In this document: positions 38,485 to 46,205 of the stretch, in pieces
Position numbering within the stretch: the first letter of the stretch is position 1
How the letters are laid out: each line of letters opens with the position of its first letter
Source: Raineyella fluvialis
Lineage (GTDB): Bacteria; Actinomycetota; Actinomycetes; Propionibacteriales; Propionibacteriaceae
Direction of reading: 5' to 3'
Assembly (NCBI RefSeq): GCF_009646095.1
Contig: NZ_CP045725.1
Span: forward strand, 2,294,001 to 2,358,000
DNA: 64,000 bases
Program-made: the position numbers and the translations under genes
Notes under the pieces: generated by a model
Databases searched by the model: none
What the model was told of the DNA's origin: nothing
What the model saw: only the letters and a program-made list of their open reading frames with translations

Positions 38485-39618
38485 ATGACCAGCATCGCCA
38501 TTGTCGGCGCCGGACTCGCCGGATCAGGCACCGCCTGGCGACTCGCCCAGGCCGGCCACGACGTCACCGTCCTCGAGCGCTTCGCCCCGGCGAACGCGTT
38601 CGGCAGTTCCCACGGGTCCGCTCGTATCTTCCGCTACGCCTATCCCGAGCAGGAGTACGTGCACCTCGTCACGCTCGCCCGGCAGGGTTGGACAGAGTTG
38701 GAGTCCGCCGCGGGGGAGACCTTGATCGACCTGGTGGGTTCGGTCGACTTCGGCCCGCTGCGGGCACAGAGCGGCCTCGCCGGGCTGCTGGCGGCCGAGG
38801 GGGTCGAGCATGAGGTCCTCGGCTCCGCGGTCGCGCGGGAGCGGTGGGGCCAGATCGCCTTCGACACCGACGTGCTGTGGACCCCGGGCGCCGGCGTCAT
38901 CGATGCCGAGCGCGCGGTGATGGCCATGCTCACCCTCGCCCAGCGGCTGGGCGCCGACGTACGGACCGACTTCCCGGTGGTCCGCGTCGAACGCGCGGGG
39001 GCCGGTTACCGGGTGATCGGCGCGGACGGTACGGCCGTCGAGGCGGAACAGGTGGTCGTCGCCGCGGGCGGCTGGCTGCCCGATCTCCTCGGGGACCTGG
39101 GGCTGCCCGACGCGTTCCTGTCGTCCCTGCCGAGCCTGCGGGTGACCCAGGAGAACGCCTTCCACTTCCCCTACCGCGATCCGTCGGCGACCTGGCCGAC
39201 GATGATCCGCAAGGCGCCACAGATCCAGACGTACGCCCTGCCCGGCGGGCGCGACGCCGGCTTCACCGGGCTCAAGATCGCCGAGTACAACGGCGGCAAG
39301 CCCATCCTCTCGGCCACGCACCAGGACCGGACGATCGACCCGGTCAACCGGGAACGCGTCATCGACTTCGTCACCGAGTTCCTGCCCGGCCTGGTCCCCG
39401 AGCCGTACGCGGAGGCGACCTGCCTGTTCACCAGCACCCCGGACGAGGACTTCATCATCGATCGGGTCGAGGGCATCACCGTGCTGTCCCCGTGCTCGGG
39501 TCACGGAGCGAAGTTCGCCCCGCTGATCGGGGAGTTCGCCGCCGCGCTCGTCGCCGGGTCGGCCGACGCCGTCCCGACGCGCTTCCGGACCGGCATGGGC
39601 GCGGAGCTGGTGGCATGA
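38485..39618 (+). CDS. solA: Monomeric sarcosine oxidase-like N-methyl amino acid oxidase
   Basis: A 377-residue flavoprotein of the MSOX/MTOX (SolA) family, which oxidises N-methyl amino acids to amino acid, formaldehyde and H2O2. FAD loop GAGLAG at 8-13; SSHGSARIFRYAYPE at 41-55 with the catalytic His and Arg; Lys264 in GLKIAEYNGG, the oxygen-activating Lys of MSOX; Cys313 in ATCLFTSTPDEDFIID at the position of the covalent FAD link; SPCSGHGAKFAP near the end. It sits beside mgsABC, where methylamine users normally have the mgdABCD dehydrogenase, so N-methylglutamate is the likely substrate. Sarcosine remains possible. ATG at 38485 after TGAGGAG. Confidence 0.88.
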   Translation: MTSIAIVGAGLAGSGTAWRLAQAGHDVTVLERFAPANAFGSSHGSARIFRYAYPEQEYVHLVTLARQGWTELESAAGETLIDLVGSVDFGPLRAQSGLAGLLAAEGVEHEVLGSAVARERWGQIAFDTDVLWTPGAGVIDAERAVMAMLTLAQRLGADVRTDFPVVRVERAGAGYRVIGADGTAVEAEQVVVAAGGWLPDLLGDLGLPDAFLSSLPSLRVTQENAFHFPYRDPSATWPTMIRKAPQIQTYALPGGRDAGFTGLKIAEYNGGKPILSATHQDRTIDPVNRERVIDFVTEFLPGLVPEPYAEATCLFTSTPDEDFIIDRVEGITVLSPCSGHGAKFAPLIGEFAAALVAGSADAVPTRFRTGMGAELVA

Positions 39619-40835
39619 GTGTCGCGGCGCTGCTGAGCGAGATCGACGACATCGGGCGCGACCCTCTGCGCGGCGGCTATTCGCGGCCGGTCTACTCGTC
39701 GGCCGAGATCGAGCTGCGGGAGTGGTTCACGGCGCAGGCCCTGGACCGTGGGCTGAGCGTCGAGTCGGACGGCAACGGCATCATCAGCGCCTGGTGGGAG
39801 ACGCCGGCGACCAAGGGCCGGCGCGACGACGCGGTCCTCACCGGCAGCCACCTCGACTCCGTCCCCGGCGGGGGAGCGTTCGACGGACCGCTCGGGGTCG
39901 CCTCCGCCCTCGTCGCGGTCGACCACCTGCGGGCGCGCGGCCTCACCCCCGCACGGCCGGTCGGGATCGCCGTCTTCCCGGAGGAGGAGGGATCGCGCTT
40001 CGGCGTCGCCTGTCTGGGCTCACGCCTCGCCACCGGGGCGATCAGTCCCGACCGGGCACTCGGGCTACGCGACGCCGAGGGAGACACGTACGCGGAGGTC
40101 CTGGCGCGGCAGGGACTGGACCCTCGCGGGGTCGGAGCACACACACCCTGGCTCGGGGGGCTGCACGCCTTCGTGGAGCTCCACGTCGAGCAGGGCCGCG
40201 GCCTGGTCGACCTGGATCGTCCCGTCGCCATCGGTTCACGCATCCTCGCCCATGGCCGGTGGCGCATCGTCGTCGACGGGCAGGGCAACCACGCGGGGAC
40301 CACCCTGATGACGGACCGGGCCGACCCGATGGTGGTCGCGGCCCGGGCCGTCCACGGGATCCGCAACCTCGCCCGGGCGACGCCGTCGGCTCGCGCCACC
40401 GTCGGCCGGTTGCAGGCCATCCCCGGCGGCACCAATGTGATCGCCTCACGGGTATCCTTCTGGCTCGACGTCCGCCACCCCGACGACACGGCGGCGCTGT
40501 CGCTGATCGGCACGATCACCGACCTGGTCGGACGGATCGCTACCGATGAGGGCTGCACGGTCACGATCAGCGAGGAGTCGTACAGCGCCGCGACGGACTT
40601 CGACGGCACCCTGCGGGAGAGCCTCGCGACAGCCCTGCCGGGCGCGCCGGTGCTCGAGACGGGCGCCGGCCACGACGCCGGCGTGCTGGCAGGTGCCGTG
40701 CCGACAGCGATGCTGTTCGTCCGTAACCCCACCGGGGTGTCGCACTCGCCGGAGGAGTACGCCGACGACGCGGACGCCGAGGCCGGTGCCGTCGCGCTGG
40801 CCGACGTGCTGGCGTCCCTGGCCGGGGCGGGCTGA
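39615..40835 (+). CDS. M20-family Zn amidohydrolase (allantoate/N-carbamoyl amino acid hydrolase type)
   Basis: A 406-residue metal-dependent hydrolase of the amidase/hydantoinase-carbamoylase group. Zn ligands lie in TGSHLDSVPGGGAFDGPLGV, in FPEEEGSRFG (catalytic Glu pair) and in HVEQGRGL; the dimerisation domain has GRWRIVVDGQGNHAGTT and ends GVSHSPEEY. It overlaps the flavoprotein gene (ATGA). Family members split N-carbamoyl amino acids, allantoate or ureidoglycolate. With a sarcosine-oxidase-like partner, N-carbamoylsarcosine is a conceivable substrate, as is a gamma-glutamyl amide; neither can be decided here. Confidence 0.9.
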   Translation: MSVAALLSEIDDIGRDPLRGGYSRPVYSSAEIELREWFTAQALDRGLSVESDGNGIISAWWETPATKGRRDDAVLTGSHLDSVPGGGAFDGPLGVASALVAVDHLRARGLTPARPVGIAVFPEEEGSRFGVACLGSRLATGAISPDRALGLRDAEGDTYAEVLARQGLDPRGVGAHTPWLGGLHAFVELHVEQGRGLVDLDRPVAIGSRILAHGRWRIVVDGQGNHAGTTLMTDRADPMVVAARAVHGIRNLARATPSARATVGRLQAIPGGTNVIASRVSFWLDVRHPDDTAALSLIGTITDLVGRIATDEGCTVTISEESYSAATDFDGTLRESLATALPGAPVLETGAGHDAGVLAGAVPTAMLFVRNPTGVSHSPEEYADDADAEAGAVALADVLASLAGAG

Positions 40836-41483
40836 ATGGAGGGGTGGGTCACGGGGCCCGAGGTCCTGCTCACGTACCATGACACGGTGTCAGGCGTGCA
40901 GCGATCCGACGGGCCCCGCCCTTCCCTCGAGGAGATCATCGCTGCCCAGGTGCGGGCCCACCGCGAGGCGGCCGGGATCTCCGCCGCCGAGCTCGCCTCC
41001 CGGATCGGCCTGTCCAAGGCGATGATCTCCAAGATCGAGAGCGCGACCATCTCCGCGTCCCTCTCGACGCTGGCCCGGCTCGCCGAAGGGCTGGACATTC
41101 CCGTGACGGCGCTGCTGCGCGGCGTCGACTCCGACCGGGACGCCTCGTTCACCAAGGCGGGGGCCGGCAGCCGCAGCGTACGGTCGGGCACGCAGCACGG
41201 CCACGAGTACCGGGTGCTCGGCACGCTCAAGGACATGCCCGACGCCCTGGAACCGACGCTGGTGACGCTCACCGACGCCTCGGCCGTCTTCCCGCTCTTC
41301 CAGCATTCCGGCACCGAGTTCCTCTACCTCCTGTCCGGCCGGATGGTCTACGGCCACGGCGCGTACAGCTACGACATGGAGCCGGGCGACTCCCTGCTGC
41401 TCGACGGCGAGGGGCCGCACGGCCCCCGCGAACTGGTCGACGTCCCGGTGGTCTTCCTCTCCGTGCGGAGCACCAAATCCTGA
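40836..41483 (+). CDS. XRE-cupin transcriptional regulator
   Basis: A 215-residue regulator with an N-terminal helix-turn-helix (about 32-88: AAELASRIGLSKAMISKIE and SLSTLARLAEGL) and a C-terminal cupin sensor (about 125-210: FLYLLSGRMVYGHG, DMEPGDSLLLDGEGPHGP). This is the PuuR-like architecture that controls amine and amino acid degradation. The first ATG directly abuts the hydrolase stop; a GTG at 40887 is an alternative start. As the last gene of the island it is the likely local sensor of an amine intermediate. Confidence 0.9.
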   Translation: MEGWVTGPEVLLTYHDTVSGVQRSDGPRPSLEEIIAAQVRAHREAAGISAAELASRIGLSKAMISKIESATISASLSTLARLAEGLDIPVTALLRGVDSDRDASFTKAGAGSRSVRSGTQHGHEYRVLGTLKDMPDALEPTLVTLTDASAVFPLFQHSGTEFLYLLSGRMVYGHGAYSYDMEPGDSLLLDGEGPHGPRELVDVPVVFLSVRSTKS

Positions 41484-41519
41484 CCTCGACCGCCCGGCCC
41501 GACTGATAACCTCCGACCC

Positions 41520-42425
41520 GTGGGAGCATCGGACGAGAACACGTCACCGGGCGCGCGGGACGTGCCGCGGACCGGGCCAGCACTGCTGGATCCCAGCACC
41601 GTGCGGGCACTGGCCGCCGAGCTGGATCTGCGTCCGACCAAGACGAAGGGGCAGAACTTCGTCACCGACGCCAACACCGTGCGCCGGATCGTGGCGCTCG
41701 CCGCGCTCGAGCCCGAGGACCGCGTCGTCGAGGTCGGCCCCGGCCTGGGCTCCCTGACGCTGGGCCTGCTCGAGGCGGCCGGATCGGTCACCGCCATCGA
41801 GATCGACGAACTGCTCGCCGGACGGCTGCCGCGGACCGTGGCCGAACGCGCCCCGGACCAGGCGGACCGCTTCACCCTCGTCGTCGGTGATGCCCTCGCG
41901 GTGACCGCTCTCCCCGGCGAACCCCCCACGGCCTTGGTCGCCAACCTGCCGTACAACGTCTCGGTGCCGGTCATCCTGCACCTGCTGGCGCTGTTCCCCT
42001 CGATCGAACGCGGCCTGGTGATGGTGCAGTCCGAGGTCGCCGACCGGCTCGTCGCCGGGCCAGGCTCACGTACGTACGGCGTCCCCAGCGCCAAGGTCGC
42101 CTGGTACGCCGAGGCGACCCGGGTGGGCAACGTGCCACCGACCGTCTTCTGGCCGGTGCCGAACGTCGATTCCGGACTGGTGCGGATCACCCGTCGATCC
42201 ACCCCGCAGACCACCGCGACCCGCGAGCAGGTGTTCGCCGTCATCGACGCCGCCTTCTCCCAGCGCCGCAAGATGCTGCGCTCTGCTCTGGCCGGGATGT
42301 TCGGGTCCTCCGCCGCGGCCGTCGAGGCGTTGCAGGCGGCCGGCCTCGACCCCACCTCGCGCGGTGAGACCCTCACCGTCAACGACTTCGCCGCCATCGC
42401 CGAGCGGGTGCCGCGGCATGGCTGA
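41520..42425 (+). CDS. rsmA: 16S rRNA (A1518/A1519-N6,N6)-dimethyltransferase
   Basis: KsgA/RsmA dimethylates two adenines in the helix 45 loop of 16S rRNA. The 301-residue protein shows [18 protein letters not shown], motif [24 protein letters not shown], the catalytic NLPYNVSVP and the C-terminal [14 protein letters not shown] and [16 protein letters not shown] start at 41520. It overlaps ispE by 8 bp. In most relatives it follows rpfB directly; here the methylated-amine island lies between them. Confidence 0.97.
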   Translation: MGASDENTSPGARDVPRTGPALLDPSTVRALAAELDLRPTKTKGQNFVTDANTVRRIVALAALEPEDRVVEVGPGLGSLTLGLLEAAGSVTAIEIDELLAGRLPRTVAERAPDQADRFTLVVGDALAVTALPGEPPTALVANLPYNVSVPVILHLLALFPSIERGLVMVQSEVADRLVAGPGSRTYGVPSAKVAWYAEATRVGNVPPTVFWPVPNVDSGLVRITRRSTPQTTATREQVFAVIDAAFSQRRKMLRSALAGMFGSSAAAVEALQAAGLDPTSRGETLTVNDFAAIAERVPRHG

Positions 42426-43340
42426 GTCGCAGTGCGTCCGCGTCCGGGTCCCGGGCAAGATCAACCTGGCCCTGTGCGTCGGGCCACGGCGGGACGACGG
42501 CTTCCATGACCTTGCCACGGTCTTCCAGTCCGTCTCGCTGTTCGACGAGCTGGGCGCGGCCCCGGCGCCGGACGGCGTCGTCACCGTGGCCGTCGACGGA
42601 CCCGGAGCCGACCTCGTCGGCGCCCCGAGGACAACCTCGCGGTTCGCGCTGCCCGGCTGTTGGCTGACACGTACGCTCCGGGGCGGGGCGTCCAGCTGAT
42701 GATCCGCAAGGGCATCCCGGTGGCCGGCGGGATGGCTGGCGGCTCCGCCGATGCCGCCGCGGCGCTGCTCGCCTGCGACCGACTGTGGGGCCTCGACCTG
42801 CCGACCGACGCGCTGCTCGAACTCGCCGCCGACCTGGGCAGCGACGTGCCGTTCACCGTGCTCGGCGGGACGGCCATCGGGCACGGCCGTGGGGAACGCC
42901 TCCAACCCGTACGCGTCGACCACCTCTTCCACTGGGTGCTGGTGACCTCGGATGACGGGCTGTCGACACCGGCGGTGTTCCGCCGGTTCGACGAACTCCA
43001 CCCGCCGGCGAGCGTGCCGGCACCAGTCGTCCCCGACGGTCTCCTCACCGCCCTCGCGTCCGGCGATCCGGTCGCCCTCGGAGCGGCCCTCCGTAACGAC
43101 CTCGCCGAACCCGCCCTCGACCTGCGTCCGGATCTGGCCACCACCCTCGAGGCCGGTCGGGAATTCGGAGCCGTCGGCCGGATGCTGTCCGGCTCCGGGC
43201 CCACCTGCGCCTTCCTGGCCGCCGACGCGGCCGATGCCTCGCGGCTTGCGGTGGCGTTCGGTCAGAGCGGGCTCGGCCGGGACGTGCACGTCGTCAGCGC
43301 CCCCGCGTCGAGAGGATTCCCGCATGCAGGACGAGGTTGA
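42418..43340 (+). CDS. ispE: 4-diphosphocytidyl-2-C-methyl-D-erythritol kinase, frameshifted
   Basis: A GHMP kinase of the MEP isoprenoid pathway, about 307 residues. The N-terminus [15 protein letters not shown] carries the catalytic Lys, and the ATP loop is [18 protein letters not shown]. The C-terminal signature is [12 protein letters not shown]. The frame breaks at 42624-42626: CCCCGAGG should read CCCCGGAGG, which gives [19 protein letters not shown] and joins both parts. As the gene is normally essential, a sequencing error is far more likely than loss. The start overlaps rsmA and the stop overlaps the MarR gene. Confidence 0.88.
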
Positions 43341-43827
43341 CCGGCTGATCGCCGACTGGCGCCGCGAGCGGCCTGACCTCGACCTGGCGCCGATGCAGGT
43401 GCTGAGCCGGGTCACCCGGCTCGCCAAGCAGCTCGACCACGCCCGGAGCGCCGCCTTCGCTGAGCACGGCATCGTGTCGTGGGAGTTCGACGTCCTGGCG
43501 GCGCTGCGTCGTTCGGGAGAGCCCTACCAGCTGTCACCCGGCCGCCTGCTACAGGAGACGATGGTCACCTCCGGCACCATGACGAATCGCATCGACCGTC
43601 TCGCCGCCCGGGGCCTTGTCGTCCGCGGGCCCGATCCCCACGACGGGCGCGGGGTGGCCGTCACCCTGACCCCCGCCGGGCTCACGGCCGTGGACGGGGC
43701 CCTCGTGGACCTGCTGACCGCCGAGCGGGCGATCCTCGGCGTGCTGTCGGACGAGGACGCGGCGAGCCTGGCCGACCTGCTGCGGGCGTTGGCGCAGGAG
43801 TTGGAGCGGCCGGGTCCGGCGGCCTAG
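43324..43827 (+). CDS. MarR-family transcriptional regulator
   Basis: A 167-residue winged-helix regulator. The first helix region is VLSRVTRLAKQLDHARSAAF, the recognition part LLQETMVTSGTMTNRIDRLA, and the wing RGPDPHDGRGVAVTLTPAG. MarR dimers respond to small aromatics or oxidants. The start overlaps the ispE end by 17 bp, so it is translated in the same operon, which is unusual for a regulator. No target site was recognised. Confidence 0.93.
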   Translation: MQDEVDRLIADWRRERPDLDLAPMQVLSRVTRLAKQLDHARSAAFAEHGIVSWEFDVLAALRRSGEPYQLSPGRLLQETMVTSGTMTNRIDRLAARGLVVRGPDPHDGRGVAVTLTPAGLTAVDGALVDLLTAERAILGVLSDEDAASLADLLRALAQELERPGPAA

Positions 43828-43830
43828 GGC

Positions 43831-44307
43831 TCAGGCCGGCCGGCCCATGCGCTGCCGGGCGGTGTCGAGGCGTCGAGTGACGGGGCGGACCCCGGTCGCC
43901 CGGGCCAGTCCTTGCACAGGAGTGTCGACGTAGATCGACTCCGCGTGCGTCACCGGCAACGTCTCGTGCCATACGCCCACCGCTCCCCTCGCCGTGCGGG
44001 CACGGCGATTGAACGCCGCCCAGGCAGGTCGGTGGGAGGCGGTGGGATCACTCGCGTAGGCGTAGAGCCTGTCCAGGCTGTTCCAGTACTGCACCAGCCA
44101 TGGGCCGCGGGGGTCGACGACCAGCCGGTATCCGAGGAGGCCTGAGTCGTCGTCCTCGGACAGTTCCCGCAGCATCCGGGGCATCGCCAGGAAGACCGGC
44201 AGCCATCGATCAGGCCGCCACCAGGCGTTGATGGTCATGCCGATCAGGAACACGACGAGCTCCCCGTCGTAGTCGTGGGTCATCCGACCCGTGGTGTTGA
44301 CGGACAT
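43831..44307 (-). CDS. DUF4188 family protein
   Basis: A 158-residue protein of the DUF4188 group (monooxygenase-like, ferredoxin-like fold), with FLIGMTINAWWRPDRWLPV, GYRLVVDPRGPWLVQYW, and VGVWHETLPVTHAESIYVD as the conserved parts. The ATG at 44307 has GCGGAGGAG upstream. It is divergent from a MerR regulator gene, with a clear inverted repeat between them. Members often sit next to regulators of this kind; the enzymatic function is unknown. Confidence 0.88.
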   Translation of the reverse strand: MSVNTTGRMTHDYDGELVVFLIGMTINAWWRPDRWLPVFLAMPRMLRELSEDDDSGLLGYRLVVDPRGPWLVQYWNSLDRLYAYASDPTASHRPAWAAFNRRARTARGAVGVWHETLPVTHAESIYVDTPVQGLARATGVRPVTRRLDTARQRMGRPA

Positions 44308-44325
44308 CGCGGACTCCTCCGCTAG

Positions 44326-44348
44326 ATTAGAAACCAACACTTCCTAAT
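44326..44348. promoter_or_regulatory. Inverted repeat operator between DUF4188 and MerR genes
   Basis: ATTAGAAA-N7-TTCCTAAT: a 23-bp dyad with one mismatch, in an AT-rich 83-bp divergent promoter region. MerR-type regulators bind dyads of this size between -35 and -10 elements. The adjacent MerR protein is the likely ligand and would control both directions. Confidence 0.6.
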
Positions 44349-44390
44349 ATTGGAGAGTAGCAGTGTCCATTTGGTCCGGCAAGGAGCCCG

Positions 44391-45038
44391 ATGCGCATCT
44401 CTGAGTTGTCCCGTCTGGGTGGGGTTCCCACGGCGACTGTGAAGTACTACCTGCGAGAGGGGCTGTTGCCTGCGGGGCGGCTGACGTCGGCTACCCAGGC
44501 CCAGTACGACGAGGGCCACCTGTCGCGCCTCCGGTTGATCCGCGCGCTGGTCGGGCCCGGTGGTCTGTCGATCGCCGCCGTACGTTCCGTGCTCGAGGCC
44601 ATCGACGATCCGCCCGAGTCGCCCCTGGAGCTGTTGGGAAGAGCGACCGAAGCCCTGTCGATGGAGCAGGCGGAGGGCGCCGCCCGGAGTCGTGACGACG
44701 CCGGGGCGCGTCGTATGGTCACCGCGTTGGGGTGGTCGATCGCCGAGAGCGGTGCGGCGATCGGTGAGTTGGCCGCGGCCTTGGATGCCATCGACGAGGC
44801 GCAGCTCACCCTGCTAGAGGGTGGGGTGGCCCGCTACGCCGAGGTCCTCCACGGGCTGGCAGTCGAGGAGGTGGCCACCGTGCCGGACAACTCGCCGGAG
44901 GCGGCCGTGCGCCAGGTCGTGTTGGGCACGGTGCTGATCGAGCCGTTGCTGTTGGCGCTGCGCCGGCTGGCGCTGCAAGATGCCGCCGGGCGACGATTCG
45001 GGGTATCGGAAGGCGACGCTCAGTCGACCGGAGTGTAG
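44391..45038 (+). CDS. MerR-family transcriptional regulator
   Basis: A 215-residue regulator with an N-terminal MerR helix-turn-helix and wing (RISELSRLGGVPTATVKYYLREGLLP). The middle is a coiled-coil helix (about 75-120), and the C-terminal helical part contains the ligand-binding region. No Cys suggests it does not sense metals by thiols. It is divergent from a DUF4188 gene across a 23-bp dyad. The 3' end overlaps the convergent TetR gene by 19 bp. Confidence 0.93.
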   Translation: MRISELSRLGGVPTATVKYYLREGLLPAGRLTSATQAQYDEGHLSRLRLIRALVGPGGLSIAAVRSVLEAIDDPPESPLELLGRATEALSMEQAEGAARSRDDAGARRMVTALGWSIAESGAAIGELAAALDAIDEAQLTLLEGGVARYAEVLHGLAVEEVATVPDNSPEAAVRQVVLGTVLIEPLLLALRRLALQDAAGRRFGVSEGDAQSTGV

Positions 45039-45721
45039 AGGCCGGGGACCGGGACCATCCGGGCCAGGCCGTTCCAGGCCAGGTTGAGGATGTTGGCCGC
45101 GACGGTGGCCTTGTCCGGGTCGCGTTCGTCCAGCCACCACTGCCCGGTGTAGGCGATCATCCCCACCAGCATCTGCGCGTACATCGGGGCCATCTCCGCC
45201 CTCAGGCCTCGGCGGCGGAACTCGTCCGCGAGGATGTCCTCCACCTGGGAGGCGACGTCGGAGAGGATCGTGGCGAACGAGGTGCCGGTCGAGCCGGCCG
45301 GGGCGTCGCGGGAGATGATGCGGAAGCCGTCCGGGTTGGACTCGATGTAGTCGAGCAGGGCCAGCGTGCCGGCCTCCACCTTGCGGCGAGCGCCCTTGGC
45401 CTGGTCGATCGCGGCGCGGATGCTCTCCTGCAGGGTGCGCTGCTCGCGGTCGACGATCACCGCGTAGAGCCCCTCCTTGCCGCCGAAATGCTCGTACACG
45501 ACAGGCTTGGAGACGTGGGCGTTGGCGGCGATCTCCTCGACAGTGGTGCCCTCGACCCCCTTCTCGGCGAACAGCACCCTGGTCACGGCGATGAGCTGCT
45601 CGCGCCGTTGCGCGGCGGTCATCCGCGTGCGCCCCTCGCGGCCGCGACCCGTGGCGGAGGCGGAACCTCCTCCTGCGGGGGTCTCGGCTGCGGGTGATGC
45701 GGGAATCCTGGGTCCGGCCAC
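45020..45721 (-). CDS. TetR-family transcriptional regulator
   Basis: A 233-residue regulator. The helix-turn-helix is VEEIAANAHVSKPVVYEHFG in the N-terminal third, preceded by TRMTAAQRREQLIAVTRVLF. The C-terminal domain is the ligand-binding part (FRIISRDAPAGSTG). The GTG at 45721 is chosen since the first helix needs the Arg-rich residues before MTAAQ; an internal ATG at 45622 is the other option. The position beside glmU matches Rv1019. Confidence 0.92.
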   Translation of the reverse strand: MAGPRIPASPAAETPAGGGSASATGRGREGRTRMTAAQRREQLIAVTRVLFAEKGVEGTTVEEIAANAHVSKPVVYEHFGGKEGLYAVIVDREQRTLQESIRAAIDQAKGARRKVEAGTLALLDYIESNPDGFRIISRDAPAGSTGTSFATILSDVASQVEDILADEFRRRGLRAEMAPMYAQMLVGMIAYTGQWWLDERDPDKATVAANILNLAWNGLARMVPVPGLYTPVD

Positions 45722-45848
45722 GTTCCCCAGTCTCTCAGACCACGGCCGACGGGCCCGCTGGATTCGGAACAGGCACTCCGTCGGAGGCGGCGTGGGCCGG
45801 CATGCGGGCAGGCCAGTGATTGCGTAGAGTGTGACCGGTTCACGCCGT

Positions 45849-45930
45849 TCCCCGGTTGGTCTGCCGGCAGGGCCCGCCTGACTTTGAATCAGGACAAGCG
45901 ACGCAGGTTCGACTCCTGCCCGGGGAGCCA
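45849..45930 (+). tRNA. tRNA-Gln (anticodon TTG), unusual arms
   Basis: Acceptor TCCCCGG (45849-45855) pairs with CCGGGGA (45920-45926), then discriminator G and encoded CCA. The anticodon stem CCTGA/TCAGG holds the loop CTTTGAA with anticodon TTG. The T-arm is GCAGG-TTCGACT-CCTGC. Two oddities: the variable region has nine bases instead of four or five, and two bases separate the D- and anticodon stems. It lies near glmU. Identity is clear; full function is less sure. Confidence 0.8.
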
Positions 45931-46205
45931 TGCACATCACGATGCCCGTGATGCTGGCGCTGTCGGCCCTCGACGCTGCCGCCCTCCGCGGCAGCCGCCG
46001 CGATTGTCGTCAGCCGCCGCGCTCGCATTCACATGCGGCCCGCCGACGCGCGGCATCTGATCGGGGCCGCGGCCGGTCCCTGAAACCGCGGCGGGTGTGC
46101 ACCGACGATGGTCCAGAGCCGGGGGTCCAGTCCGGGGCGACACAGCGGCCCGGACGAGGCGCGACCTCAGGGCCGGCACCGCCTCCGGGCACTAGTCTCC
46201 CGCCC

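Noticed and set aside
39692-41314. A 540-codon antisense frame over the M20 hydrolase and regulator
   Set aside because: Ser/Arg/Thr-rich composition without motifs; both genes on the + strand are well supported.
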